Source: Neopestalotiopsis rosae (taxonomy: Eukaryota; Ascomycota; Sordariomycetes; Amphisphaeriales; Sporocadaceae). Taken from it: a stretch of 64,000 nt of DNA. A program made the position numbers and the translations under genes. The notes beneath the pieces were generated by a model. It saw only the letters and a program-made list of their open reading frames with translations, made no database searches and was not told where the DNA came from. The DNA lies in contig JALGAS010000003.1 of the NCBI GenBank assembly GCA_023078685.1, positions 5,828,001 to 5,892,000 of the forward strand, written 5' to 3'. Positions 35,152 through 45,920 of the stretch are shown here, piece by piece (the stretch's first letter is position 1; every line of letters starts with the position of its first letter).

Positions 35152-36798
35152 TTATTGCTGATAGTAGTTGGGAGGGTAGCTCTGGTGATGTTGTTGATAT
35201 TGTGGGTCGGGAGTTTGTTGAGAGTATCCGTACTGCCCACCATGCTCGTTAGAGGGAGGGTAGTTCTGATACTGCTGGTGTTGTGGTGCAGAGTTATAAC
35301 TCTGCTGATGGTATTGTCCACCTTGATAATCATTGGAAGGCGGTTGGCTCTGGTATGATTGGTGTTGTGGAGGGTTGTAGCTTTGCGGGGGATACTGTCC
35401 GCTTTGTTGCTGCTGGTGGTGTTCAGTCGTGGGTGGAGGAACCGCCTGATGTCCACCTCCCAAATTCTGTGTCGGTGTGCCAACACTGACACCTTCATTA
35501 CCGATATCGTCGGGCACCTCGATCTTGACCTTGGGCAGATACTTCTGCACCTTTTGCTCAACCATGCCATGCACAAAGAGCCAGCTCTCCATCTCGAGCT
35601 TACGGTGACCACCATTCACCACACCAAGAATGCTCTGGCGTAATGTCTCTTGGAGCTTCCGTACCAGACCACGGATTTTCTCCACAAGCTTGAACTTGAT
35701 GTCATCTCCGAAGCCACGGTCGGCTGTCGTTCCGGCATCGCGATCGAGCTGCGAGTCAAAGGGGTTACCTCCCAGAATCTTCTCCAGAGGTCTCTGGAAC
35801 TGATCAGGCAAGAGTTCGAATAGCCGCTTTTCGATCTCTCCAAGGAGTTTGCGGAACTCGATTCTGACCTCCCTGTGAACCTTGGCAAGACCAGTGGTCA
35901 ACTTATCGCTGATGACCTTTGAGAAGCCTCCACCACTACCTCTATCCTCGCCACCGCGATCGCCTTCGCCATCGCCGAGACCCCTCGAGGCACCCTCATC
36001 AGAATGCTTTTTACCAAACAGGCCCCCAAGGCCCTTGACCAGGTCTTCCACGTGATCCTTGATTTCGGCCTTGGCCCCGTCACCCAGGTCTCGGGCACTC
36101 GAGTTGCCACGCAGCCACTTCTTGATATGGTCCAGAGCAACGCGGGTAAACTGTTCTGCAATCGGGCCGTGCTGCTCTCTCAGCTTGGCACCGACCTGCT
36201 CCTTGATCTCGGGAGAGATGGTTCGAGCCTTTTCCTCGGGGCTGCGTGCAGCGTCCTTGATGGTGTTGCTCATGACACCCAAGAGACCGTCAAGTTCGAA
36301 CTTTGGGCCTCCTCCCTGACTCTGATTCTTGTCGAGGTGGTCTTGAACGACATTGATGGCGGCGGACAGAAATCCCTTGGCTCCAGAGAGACCTTCGTTG
36401 CTGTTGAATCCACGTGACTGCACGTCGGGGCCACCGCGAGACTGCGAGCCGCCATCTTCGGTGAGGTTGAAGATGTCCCGAAGGTCATCCTCCGCTTCAT
36501 CGGTGATCTTGCTGAAGCTGCGTGTCAACTGGGCGACCTCGTCCGCAAAAGGCAGGGACCTGTGGCCGTAGGAATCTGGAGGAGCATCGCTCAGGCCTCT
36601 CGAACCTTCTTCAGAGCGGTCCTTCTTGTTGAAGAGCGAGCGAAAGGCATCAACGATGTGGTCTTCCAGGCTGTCAATGGTCTTTTGCTGAAAGACGTCG
36701 ATCTCAGAGGCGATGCGGGGTTGGATCTGAGGCCCTAGAGAGTCGACATACTCGTCGACCTTTTTCATCAGCACCTCCGGGACGCCGTGAGAAGACAT
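35152..36798 (-). CDS. Uncharacterised helical repeat protein with Q/P/Y-rich prion-like tail
   Basis: Predicted 548 aa, intronless, from the ATG at 36798 (the frame is open 18 bp further but only with TTG). Residues 1-420 are mostly amphipathic helices with acidic, glycine-rich linkers. Two segments are clearly related: residues about 42-71 (LEDHIVDAFRSLFNKK ... SRGLSD) and about 245-278 (IKDHVEDLVKGLGGLFGKK ... SRGLGD). The last 100 residues are rich in Q, Y, P, S, G and H and contain a tandem repeat of about 27 residues (QSYN ... PPSN ... GGQY). No signal peptide or membrane helix. I do not recognise the family; the design suggests a scaffold or phase-separating protein, which is inference. 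Confidence 0.75.
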   Translation of the reverse strand: MSSHGVPEVLMKKVDEYVDSLGPQIQPRIASEIDVFQQKTIDSLEDHIVDAFRSLFNKKDRSEEGSRGLSDAPPDSYGHRSLPFADEVAQLTRSFSKITDEAEDDLRDIFNLTEDGGSQSRGGPDVQSRGFNSNEGLSGAKGFLSAAINVVQDHLDKNQSQGGGPKFELDGLLGVMSNTIKDAARSPEEKARTISPEIKEQVGAKLREQHGPIAEQFTRVALDHIKKWLRGNSSARDLGDGAKAEIKDHVEDLVKGLGGLFGKKHSDEGASRGLGDGEGDRGGEDRGSGGGFSKVISDKLTTGLAKVHREVRIEFRKLLGEIEKRLFELLPDQFQRPLEKILGGNPFDSQLDRDAGTTADRGFGDDIKFKLVEKIRGLVRKLQETLRQSILGVVNGGHRKLEMESWLFVHGMVEQKVQKYLPKVKIEVPDDIGNEGVSVGTPTQNLGGGHQAVPPPTTEHHQQQQSGQYPPQSYNPPQHQSYQSQPPSNDYQGGQYHQQSYNSAPQHQQYQNYPPSNEHGGQYGYSQQTPDPQYQQHHQSYPPNYYQQ

Positions 36799-37626
36799 GA
36801 TGGCGATAGTATTCAAGCTCAGTATATGAACCTGGCCGAATCGAGAAGGACAAAGAAAGTTACAAGGACTGAGTTGGGACTAGCATAAAAGGTTGTGATC
36901 ATGTTTTGGTGATGGAGGTGGGGAGCTCAGCCCAGTGAGCTCACCGTAATTTAGTGGACATGTGTACCGCCCTGCGCCTGCCGCCTTACTTACCCCGCGC
37001 CCCACCAAACGAGACACAGCCCCAGTCGACTCCCAGTATTCTGGCAAGAATGTTTTCAGTGTGAATTCTATCTTGAAAAACAACAGCGGAACTATGGAAA
37101 GATCTACTAACCTGTCTCATAATACAACCCAGGCTCTATTGTAAAATATGCTCATCATACATATCTGGTCACTCGACCGCGCTCAAGTGTGCTATGTGCC
37201 AGAACTGAAGCGCAACATGAGCTCTTGGCGCAGCGTTTCAGCTCGTCGATATCGGCGGCTAGATGATTGCCTTGCTGCCCAAACATCACGGAATAGAGGC
37301 ACAAGCGACGAAGTCTTCCGTAGCGGGAGCTCGGCGTCTACACAAGCGCTAAGTAGGTTGATGTGAGCAGGGCCACAATTACGACTTTCGCAATGATTGG
37401 CGCCATGGCCTATGCACAGCGAATTTCGACAAACATGACAGGCACCACCGAGTTGCCCTACACCAAACGCGTGTCGGGCTCAGCTCGCACGGCGTCGGTC
37501 GGGACCTACGTGACGTGCCCCCAAGGTCGCCTCCAAGGCCAATGGAGATGCCATCACCCAGTCCGTCACGCCAAATAAAATCATGGGATGCAGGATCATG
37601 TGTGACATCATCAGTATTAACCAGAC
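36799..37626. other. Intergenic region, no supported gene
   Basis: About 0.8 kb between two minus-strand genes; short frames only. Confidence 0.4.
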
Positions 37627-38484
37627 TTATATTTTCGTTGGCTTTTCCAGTAGGAACCTGACTACTATCTCAGCCGCAAAGTCCGAATCATCGTCGAAAT
37701 TGACCTTATCCAAGTCCGACTGCAACACCTCGCCGTTCCACCGAGTGCCGAATACTTGGAGGGTCTCCGTGTTGATGAATCTGTCAAATTCAAAGTGCCC
37801 TTGGTAGGTAAGCACGCGGCCCGGGTTGTACATGCCCTGAACGGCACAGTGTTCGGTACTGCCGACAACGAACCAGTCCAGCGGCATCGAGGTTGGTGGT
37901 GGGAGTTTGACATGGTCTGCGTGTATAAACTGCAATCTCATTGTCTTGGGGTCCGTCGCTGCGACTCCTGTGCCATTTGCTGAGTTTGATGCTGCCCACT
38001 TTCCATTTGATCGCAACCCGGATGCATTGACAAAGTCATCGGTCAAATTGATTGGCTGCACTCCAACTTCCCAACCCTTTGCGTCCTTCTCGACAAAAGC
38101 ACCGTGGTCTGCCAGCAGTTCCTGGCACAACAATTGATGCCCAAAGCAGCTCCCGAAGAGTTTCACTTGCGGCTGCTGAGAGTAGGCATTGTGCAAGTAC
38201 TCGCCGAGCTTACGAATCCATTCGTCCTTGTCGTATGACGACGCTGCGGCGCCCGTGACAAGTAACATGTCAAACTGCGCCGGGTCTTTTGGGTATTCGC
38301 CAAGAACAACATTGAATTCTTCGGATTCAATAGTCAGATGCGGTGCAATCCGACGAGCAGCCTGGCTGAGGAGACGGTGAAAGATTGCTCCATATGATCC
38401 CCTTTTTGCCAAAACGTTTGGTACAGGCGTATCGGCGTTGAACATTGCTATGCGAGCCACTCTGGGCTCTGCTCCTACAGCCAT
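37627..38484 (-). CDS. Class I glutamine amidotransferase-like protein
   Basis: Predicted 285 aa, intronless. The triad of class I glutamine amidotransferases is present: nucleophile C113 in LFGSCFGHQ, and H230-x-E232 in TYQGHFEFD. It is a free-standing GATase domain of the type fused or paired with other enzymes in biosynthesis, or acting as a gamma-glutamyl hydrolase; fungal homologues of about 240-290 aa are common and mostly uncharacterised. N-terminal VARIAMFNADTP starts the flavodoxin-like fold. No signal peptide, so cytosolic. No synthase partner is adjacent in this window. Confidence 0.88.
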   Translation of the reverse strand: MAVGAEPRVARIAMFNADTPVPNVLAKRGSYGAIFHRLLSQAARRIAPHLTIESEEFNVVLGEYPKDPAQFDMLLVTGAAASSYDKDEWIRKLGEYLHNAYSQQPQVKLFGSCFGHQLLCQELLADHGAFVEKDAKGWEVGVQPINLTDDFVNASGLRSNGKWAASNSANGTGVAATDPKTMRLQFIHADHVKLPPPTSMPLDWFVVGSTEHCAVQGMYNPGRVLTYQGHFEFDRFINTETLQVFGTRWNGEVLQSDLDKVNFDDDSDFAAEIVVRFLLEKPTKI

Positions 38485-39344
38485 GGTTATGTAGGTTGGT
38501 GTTGAAGAATCGATGGGTCACTTATGATCTGTGATATTGAGGAAAGAAATGAGGGGCCGTCTTCTTTTGGATGTTACCCAAGAAGCCAAAAGTAATGTTG
38601 TCTAAGTTTTGAAAGTAATTAGATCGAGAAAGACGTTCGGAATTCTGGATAGGCGTCACCTGATACGTGCCTCTTGCGAGTGCCGGCGCATATCCATCGT
38701 GACGAGATCGGACCCTGGTGGATCGCCGCTCAGACTTAGCGGGGCGCCTCGGCTTTCCAGCCGATATCTATAGGCTTTCCATAACCTCATCAATTTGGCA
38801 ACAAAATGATAACCTCCGTTGACGCTTTCGCCATGGTACGTACCATTACGTACGTAGCGCTGTCAGCTACGGCTTCGCTGGCATATTCATGACTCTTGAG
38901 CTACGGGCTACACTGCTGCGATGAGCTTTCCTTTTGGAGGTTTGTTGCTGTCAGCCCTCGGAATAGATCCGAGCCAATGATGAGCTGTGTACTGCGTTCC
39001 GCAATGACTGTCATTTGTCTTGTCATCCAATCCATCGAGGAGAATCTCTAGAATTTATCAAAGTCTGCCCTTTGGTACATTCGAGATATAGTCGTTTTGA
39101 TCGAGGTTCGGGAATCAGAGATGTTCATATGCTTCGTTGTCGCCTCCCGTAACGATGCACCCGACGGTCATGGCTTAACTGACTCGCGGCACGATAAGGT
39201 TGGTGGGATCACGGAGCAGCGCCTGAGTCGCTTTCATCCTGATTCGGAAGGCAACTTGATTCATACGAGTCTGATATCAAATTGAGCCTTGATTTCGCAT
39301 CATTGACTATATTGCAGGGGCGACCAATTCGAGCACCGATGCCA
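38485..39344. other. Intergenic region, no supported gene
   Basis: About 0.86 kb. Contains small GTACGT-type palindromes near 38835-38862 (GGTACGTACC, TACGTACGTA) but no gene. Confidence 0.4.
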
Positions 39345-40784
39345 CTATGTTTCCTCAAAATTGGAAATATCTGCCGCGCCAGCGTCCGGAATCTGTAAAT
39401 TACTACCATGTCGCAGAGACCAGTCCTCCACTGCTTTTGACATTGCCCGGTATTCTGCTTTCTTGCACAGAATCACTTTCCCCCATGCCTGCCCGGCGAC
39501 CCAACCGAACTCGGAAAGATCGTGGCGAAAGGAGGTCTTTCGACGTTCCATAACAACCTTTCGCAAGTTAGTCAGCTTCTTTCCGGCTATGATCTCATGC
39601 AGTTGATCGTCGAGATGCCCCTCTTCGCCCTCACAAGTGTATAGACGTAGTTCCTCCAGGCTGACAGGCAGAACTTCGCCAAGCTGCAGAGACCTCTCCT
39701 TTGGGCCACTTGATTCGTCATCACTATCCTCGTCGCTACCGTCATCTTCGCCAACAAGCATATCATGAGTCAAAGTAATATACTTCAACTTAGACAGCTC
39801 GCGAAGCGATCCTATCCTTCCTGTGCTTTCTCCTTCCTCGTACATGAACGCTTCACGAATGTCGAGCGTGAGTCGTTCCAGATTGCCGCCATGTTTTCTG
39901 AGTGCGTCACCCATATCAGAAAAGTCGAGATTATCATCACACCCGACTGTGGATGGACCCCACTCGATGCGCAATGTCTTTAGGTCGGGACAATGAAACA
40001 GCATAGCGGAGAGACTGAAGCCGTCACAGAGAGACCAAGAAAAGTCAACGTGTTCCACGCTCAGGCATTCAGAATGCGTCTCTACATGTCCGTCTGCCCT
40101 ATCGTCTGGGTACAATCCGCCCCATTGGACCGACCAGCCCCTCAAGGTACGCAGCGTGGGCAATGTAAGGAGACCCTGCGGTTTGAGTGTATCGGCATCT
40201 TCCGTGTCACTGTGCCGGATTCTCAGCTCGCGCAGACGACCCAGCGCAATTGGCGGCCCGCTTGCGTCGGCCCGGATCTCGTCGACCAAGTCGCACATTT
40301 CATAGTCCAACTCTCCCCGGACCTCAATCTCTAGCAGCTCCAGATTGGGCAGGAGGAGCAGGACAAAGGCGGAGTCGAAGCCTTCACTCTCCAGGCCGGC
40401 ACGTGCAGTGGCGATTTCCTCTAGCCTCGCCGAGACGTTGAGCCTGGGCTGCGCTGCACGAAAAAGGGACATGAGTTCGGAGCCTGCGATGCTGCAGTCG
40501 CCCATATTCATGGCCCGGACCAGACGTGCGAGATGAGGATAATCCACAAAGGTGCGCAATAAGCGGTAGCGATTTTCCGGGGACAATTGTGGTATGTTAT
40601 CGTACAATGCCCGTTGCGCAAAAGGCTGTAGGCGTTTCGACAATCGACACAGCCTGGACAGTGCTCTGGTCTCATCTCCTAACACAGCAGCGCCATCGAA
40701 GCCGCTTACAAACTCGTCGCTGAGGCTCAGGTGCCTACATATGTGCAGCAGTAGCTCGTCGGGTAGAGCTTCCAAAGATGCCAT
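39345..40784 (-). CDS. F-box / leucine-rich repeat-like protein
   Basis: Predicted 479 aa, intronless. The N-terminus (MASLEALPDELLLHICRHL then LSRLCRLSKRLQPFAQRALY) is an F-box, the motif that binds Skp1 in SCF ubiquitin ligases. The remainder has irregular leucine-rich segments (LPNLELLEIEV, LPTLRTLRGW, CPDLKTLRIEWG, LERLTLDI, SLEELRLYTCEGEE) that would present the substrate, with an acidic insert (GEDDGSDEDSDDESSG) at about residue 345. Fungal genomes carry many such proteins, usually with unknown targets. Confidence 0.85.
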   Translation of the reverse strand: MASLEALPDELLLHICRHLSLSDEFVSGFDGAAVLGDETRALSRLCRLSKRLQPFAQRALYDNIPQLSPENRYRLLRTFVDYPHLARLVRAMNMGDCSIAGSELMSLFRAAQPRLNVSARLEEIATARAGLESEGFDSAFVLLLLPNLELLEIEVRGELDYEMCDLVDEIRADASGPPIALGRLRELRIRHSDTEDADTLKPQGLLTLPTLRTLRGWSVQWGGLYPDDRADGHVETHSECLSVEHVDFSWSLCDGFSLSAMLFHCPDLKTLRIEWGPSTVGCDDNLDFSDMGDALRKHGGNLERLTLDIREAFMYEEGESTGRIGSLRELSKLKYITLTHDMLVGEDDGSDEDSDDESSGPKERSLQLGEVLPVSLEELRLYTCEGEEGHLDDQLHEIIAGKKLTNLRKVVMERRKTSFRHDLSEFGWVAGQAWGKVILCKKAEYRAMSKAVEDWSLRHGSNLQIPDAGAADISNFEET

Positions 40785-41145
40785 TAATTTCTGTTTTGGG
40801 GCGATGTAAGGACGTAAATTTGGTATTTGGAGAGAAGTCGTCCATGTCGATGACGGTTGGATGGAGTTTTTGTAGTTACCGTCTCAAAGGCGATTAGTCT
40901 AGGGGCAGACACTAAAAGCTATAGCACTAGGCAGCAGCAGCGCCGTTGTGTTCTAGCACTGCGCTGTGCCTGATTGTGGAGTCGAATTGCTTTTCAACAT
41001 GCTATAACGTCGACCATAATATCAACGCAACATTGAATGCGGATTCGATGGTCGTCTGGAGAGATCACTTCATTCATTAATCAGATGTCCATAAGCAAGC
41101 CCGGATTGCCGCTAGATAGCTTTCAATTGTAAATGACAAAAATGC
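40785..41145. other. Intergenic region, no supported gene
   Basis: About 0.36 kb upstream of the F-box gene; probable promoter. Nothing else seen. Confidence 0.4.
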
Positions 41146-41300
41146 TTAATCGAGATTAATCTTCTCATCTGTGAGTTTTCCGTCCTGCCGCAACTTTTCC
41201 AGCATGCCATATCTCTTTTTGAAGGCTGCAATGAAAATTGGACCGATCATAAGGTACTGTTTGGTTTCCGTTTTGATCGTCGGTCTCAAAACCACCACAT
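41146..41300 (-). pseudogene. 3' fragment of an unidentified gene
   Basis: On the minus strand the last 45 codons before a stop read like real protein (YLMIGPIFIAAFKKRYGML, then KLRQDGKLTDEKINLD). The frame becomes non-coding-looking upstream of about 41300, exactly where plus-strand coding-like sequence starts. No start or upstream exon was found. Likely a gene relic cut by a rearrangement. Confidence 0.3.
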
Positions 41301-41644
41301 AATTGGTTATCAGACTGGCTTCCAGCCTAGCCAGCCTGCTCAATATGGTCCTGGTCAACCTGGTCCTGGTCACCACGGCCAATACGGCCCTGCACTCATA
41401 TACGGCGGCCCAGTGGCCATTCATACGTCTCCAGCGGCCATGGTTTGTATGAGCATGATCCTTTTGGCACACAGCACGATGCCCATCAACCCGCCGTTCC
41501 TCAGTGGCAGTTGGCCAACTGGTTCAGCTGTGCACACTGTCACATTGCCCGGACAATGACCTGCCTCGAGACGAGACGCCAACCTGCCGAGGCTCGCGTA
41601 TGTTATTACTGCGCCGTCAATGACAACAAGCCCACTGAGAAATG
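41296..41644 (+). pseudogene. Relic of a G/P/Q-rich protein with CxxC pairs, frameshifted
   Basis: Plus strand: a low-complexity stretch (YQTGFQPSQPAQYGPGQPG, GHHGQYGP) runs to about 41400 in one frame; then the sensible reading continues in another frame (SGHSYVSSGHGLYEHD to WQLANWFSCAHCHIARTM) and ends with VCYYCAVNDNKPTEK and a stop at 41642-41644. The C-terminal CAHC and CYYC pairs look like a zinc-binding site. No intron signals explain the frame change, so I read this as a frameshifted, 5'-truncated relic. Composition resembles the tail of the 35152-36798 protein but the two are not clearly related. Confidence 0.35.
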
Positions 41645-41689
41645 AAGATGGCCATATCAATGGGCCAAAATATCAATTTCGGTGGCACC

Positions 41690-41850
41690 TTTGAGCGCGA
41701 GGAAGGATAAAAGTATATTCAAAATAAAATAAATAAAATATTCCTTTCATATAAGCAATTTCTTTTCGAAAAAAGTATTTTAAAAGCTTTATTTATAAAA
41801 TAAAAATAAAGGGAGAAAAATATAAATGCTATAAATATCCGTGCGCAGAC
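41690..41850. other. AT-rich block
   Basis: About 160 bp of very AT-rich sequence (runs such as AAAATAAAATAAATAAAATATT and TTTATAAAATAAAAATAAAG pattern), standing out from flanks near 50% GC. Could be a decayed repeat affected by repeat-induced point mutation, or a scaffold-type region. It sits between gene relics. Confidence 0.5.
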
Positions 41851-41892
41851 TTCTGCTCAGTGATTTTAGTAGGCAGCTCGCTGCAAACTGCC

Positions 41893-42093
41893 TTAGCGCA
41901 CAGATACAATAAGAGGTGGACTACAAGTCGAGCCTCTATTCTTCCAGCTGGTGCCGTCAGCGATCTCCAAGTGTCCGGGCATATCATAAAGGACGTGCGG
42001 GCCGGCTGCCTCTCGTCCCAGCATATGTGCCATGAGATGGCGAATGCGGGCTTGAGGTGTGCTCCAGTCCACGATATCTTTCTTTTCGTGCAT
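41893..42093 (-). pseudogene. Coding-like fragment, 66 codons
   Basis: Minus-strand frame from an ATG at 42093 (MHEKKDIVDWSTPQARIRHL, then GREAAGPHVLYDMPGHLEIA). Amino acid composition is protein-like but short, with no family recognised. It lies in the same relic-rich stretch as the two fragments to its left. It could also be a small real gene. Confidence 0.25.
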
Positions 42094-42460
42094 ATCGTTA
42101 TCGTAAAAGCAGCATGAAAGTGAGTGAACGTTACGAAGTACAAGATCGTTACCTATTCAATAACAGCTGCGTTGGGTTTGGTCCAGTATGGACTTGATAT
42201 TTGTCGCCGCCAACCAGCGCATCCTTTTCGAATGAGTTTTAAAACTTTTCGCTCATTCGTATTATATTCTTACTACGGCCCAAAGATGGGAACATCGGGG
42301 TTTGAAAAATTATCATTATTTATACTGCTTTTCCCTCAGTTCCGTCGACTGTAGAGCAGGCAGACTACATGCTACAGCATCATCAGCGCCCACCTTTGCG
42401 GGGCGATAGGTGATGACCCACTAAGCTACCTACCTACAGTCCTCCGGGCTCAATTGCATT

Positions 42461-42476
42461 GACTACCTAGGTAGTC
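42461..42476. repeat. Perfect 16-bp palindrome GACTACCTAGGTAGTC
   Basis: Self-complementary 16-mer 38 bp downstream of the ENA stop codon (on the ENA template it lies in the 3' region). CTACCTAGGTAG-type palindromes recur in filamentous ascomycete genomes; role unknown, possibly a bidirectional terminator or protein site. Confidence 0.7.
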
Positions 42477-42514
42477 TCCTCTTACCCGCCACAAATTCCA
42501 GATTATCTTGCTTC

Positions 42515-45500
42515 TCACCGCGAGGGGCCGTTCGCCTTCTCCTCGTCGCCTTTTTGGAAGCTCTCTCCACTGAGATACTCGCCAAAGACACGACTCTCAA
42601 TATCCATATCTTTCCACGCCGCCCCTTGTGACGCCTTGGCCGCGCGGCGGAAGTAAATGCGCTTACCCCATTTCCAGGTCTCGACTCCGAGGAAGAAGAG
42701 ACCCGCCGCGATGAAAACAATGGCCCATTCCCAACTAATGCCTGTGTGCTTGAAGACGGCATGGTTCAAGACTGGGATGTAAAGCGCCGGGAATAGCGTC
42801 ACAAAGCCGAAAATGATGGCCCAGAACAAGAACTTGTTGCGCCAGACGTCGTGCATCCACTGGGTAAGGTATTTCTTGCTGCCGGGCTGCATACGGAAGA
42901 ATGATCGCCGCATGTCAATCATTTCCCAGGCCAGGAACAGCGCAAACCACGTCAGAGTCGCAAAGGTTGTCGCACGGGCGCGGTAAACGGTATCACATAC
43001 CTCGGAGTAGGTCTCGTTGCACCCTTCGCCCAGGTCGCCATTGCCAAAGCCAAAGACGACAAGGGAGAAGGTGGCCAAACAGAGCGCCGCAATCCAGAGT
43101 CCGTAAACAACCATATCAATCAGGAACTCGGCAGTGAAGACGCCAGTCTTGAGGCTTTGTGGTGGGCGCTGCATAATGCCTGGGACAGCGCGTTCAAATC
43201 CGAGGCCCATGTCAGGCATTCCTGATGTCACCATGATGATCCAGATAATCTCCACGGGCGCGAGAGGGAATACAGACAGTCCACGGGCATCCTTGAAGGC
43301 AAGTCCAACGAGAAGTGTACCAGCCTGTGCGATATTCTCTGCCAGAACGTGCAACACAAATTTCTGGATATTGTCAAAGATGCGACGACCCTCCTCGATG
43401 GCGGCAACAATCGATGCAAAGTTGTCGTCCATGAGGACGATATCAGAAGCATCCTTGGCGACGTCAGAGCCTGACTCACCCATTGCGATACCTACATCGG
43501 CATGACGAAGAGACGGAGAATCATTGACGCCGTCGCCAGTCTAGGTAACCGTCAGCGTCTGTCGAAACATGAGGTCAATGGTGATCATAACTTACCATGG
43601 CACAGAATCGCTTGCGTCTGTGGAGTGCCTCAATCATGCGCACCTTGGTGCTTGGAGCGCAACGGGCAATGACCAAGGGGAGTACGGGGAGCGCATCAAT
43701 CTCATCATTGGACAGTGCATCAAATTGTGTCGCAGTCATGACCATTGATGCGGCGATATCAGCACTTACTCGCTCCATGTGCGACGGAAGAATGCCAACT
43801 TCAATGGCGATCGCCTTCGCAGTCTCATGGTGATCACCTGTCAACATGTGTACGCTGATACCCGCTTCATGGCAACTCCGAACTGCAGGTGCGGACTCGG
43901 GCCTCGGCGGGTCATACAACCCTACGAGGCCACGGAAGATGAGGTCTTTCTCAACAAGCGCCCGATCAACGTCCGCACCAACCTGGATCTCGGATTCGAT
44001 TCGACGGCTAGCCAATGCGAGCACGCGAAGTCCCATGCTAGCAAGAGACTCCATGTTTCTGAGAATCTCTTTGCGGTAGTCGTCAGTCATGTCGCGATAT
44101 GCGGACTCGTCATCGACATCGCGATATCGGTATCTTGTGCAAGCGCCAATGACACGTTCGACTGCGCCTTTGGTGAAACCCCAAGTCTCACCTGTGCTTG
44201 AGTTTTTCATAACGACACTCATTCGCTTGACATCACTGTCAAACGGCAGCTCTGCCACGTCGGTCCACTCCAAGCCGTCGCCTACCAGTTCCAATCTGTT
44301 TCGGGCGAATCGGCTGGCAAACACCTGAATAGCAATCTCTGTCGGATCGCCACGGCCATGCCACGTCCCTTGACTTTCATGGACTGTTGCGAGATTAGCC
44401 AGAGAGGCAACGGACAAGAAGTCCTGTAGATTAGCAGTACTGTCATCGAGCAACTTCTTTGGTTCGACTTTGCCGCCACCAGAGGACTCTTCTTTCAGAG
44501 CTTTAAGATTGATGTCGCATGGGCTGCGTGAATCAAAGACGATGTCGCCTACTGTTGGGTTGAGGGGTTCGTCGGAGGCTTCGACAGTGTAGGTTCCCCT
44601 ACCTGGGATCCAGGCCGCGCGTGCGACCATCTTACCCTGGGTAAGAGTACCGGTCTTGTCGCTGCAAATATCGGTCACAGCGCCAAGTGCCTCGAGCGAT
44701 TTAAGGTTACGAACCACAACGTTGCGCTGCACCATTCTCTTGGTACCTGCTGCCATAGTAATAGTAAGAACCACTACCAGACTGGCAGGGATCATGGAGA
44801 GACCCGTGGCTACAGCATAGATGATAATCTCTTGCTGAGAGTTGAACTTGTTTGCACCTAGAACGATGATGGCGCATACGACGGCAATACCAAAGAGCAA
44901 CATGGCCAGCTTACTGAGTTTGCGCTGCAGAGGTGTACCCACGTTTACGCCAAGGAAACGGCCAATGGCGTCTCCCAAGGTCAATGTGTAGGCCTCAAGG
45001 TACCGGTGCGGGCCTGCATGTCCGTCTGGCTTGCGCTTCACGGGTCGAACCTTGGAGTCCTTGTTGTTCAATGCTGTCGCTATGGCACCAATCTCCGTGA
45101 ACTGCCCTGTAGCAAAAACGACTCCTTTGGCTCGGCCTTTGGAAACAGTGGAGCTACTGTAGGCGACATTCAGGCGATCTCCTGGTCCAGTTTCCGCATT
45201 GAATATCTCTTTCTGGGCTTTTCGTACTGGCAGCGATTCACCAGTGAGCAAGGCTTCGTCGGTCTCGAAATTCTTCGCATCAACGAGTCTTGGTAAATGT
45301 GTTAGTCATGAAACAAAGTTTTGATCAATCAGTCACTGACCTGATATCCGCAGGGACGGTATCTCCCATCTTGATCTCCACCAGATCGCCAGGGACAATC
45401 TGAGTTGATGGGATAACCTGGGATGTTCCAGAGCGTATGACTGTAGCGGTCGGGGAGCTAAGAGAGCGCAGAGAATCCATGGTCTTCTCGGCCGAGTATT

Positions 45501-45920
45501 CCTGGAAGAAACCGACAACTACATTCAAGAGGACGACTGCTGCAATGACGCCGCCCTCAATCCATGATTTGATGCCAAAACTGACGGCCATGGCAAGGAT
45601 AAGGACCTTGAGACGACCAATTAACTTCTCTTCCTAGACGGACATGTATTTCCTTCATTGTGACTCACCAACGTCATGGCATTTGCAATCTGAGCGATGA
45701 TGATCTTGAGGGGCTGCACGCCCTCGGCACCTTCAAGTTCATTGGGACCGAACTTTTTCTCCCGGCTTTCAGCCTCGGCCGAGTCCAGACCGTTCATCGC
45801 ATCGGTTCCGAGTTCTTTCAGCACATCTTCCCAGCTGAGGGCGTGTGCAGGCTTCGACAATGGTGAGTTGGACTGTCCGGAGACGTGCTCCGGAGCCGAA
45901 GCATCTGTATTCTTCGCCAT
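42515..45920 (-). CDS. ENA1: ENA-type P-type ATPase (type IID Na+/K+ efflux pump)
   Basis: Predicted 1078 aa from exons 45920-45669, 45606-45341, 45288-43596 and 43540-42515 (introns 52-62 bp, phases close). Plasma-membrane pump that exports Na+ or K+ using ATP. Visible parts in order: N-terminal cation-ATPase domain, actuator TGES at 188-191, M4 with [11 protein letters not shown] (the IPASL form is typical of type IID, not the IPEGL of Ca2+ pumps), phosphorylation site CSDKTGTL with D384, nucleotide domain, hinge TGDGVND at about 738 (rebuilt across intron 3), then the C-terminal membrane helices. Length matches fungal ENA proteins. In yeasts and moulds such genes are induced by Na+, high pH and PacC/calcineurin signalling. 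TRK, HAK and a HAL4-like kinase follow within 10 kb. Confidence 0.93.
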
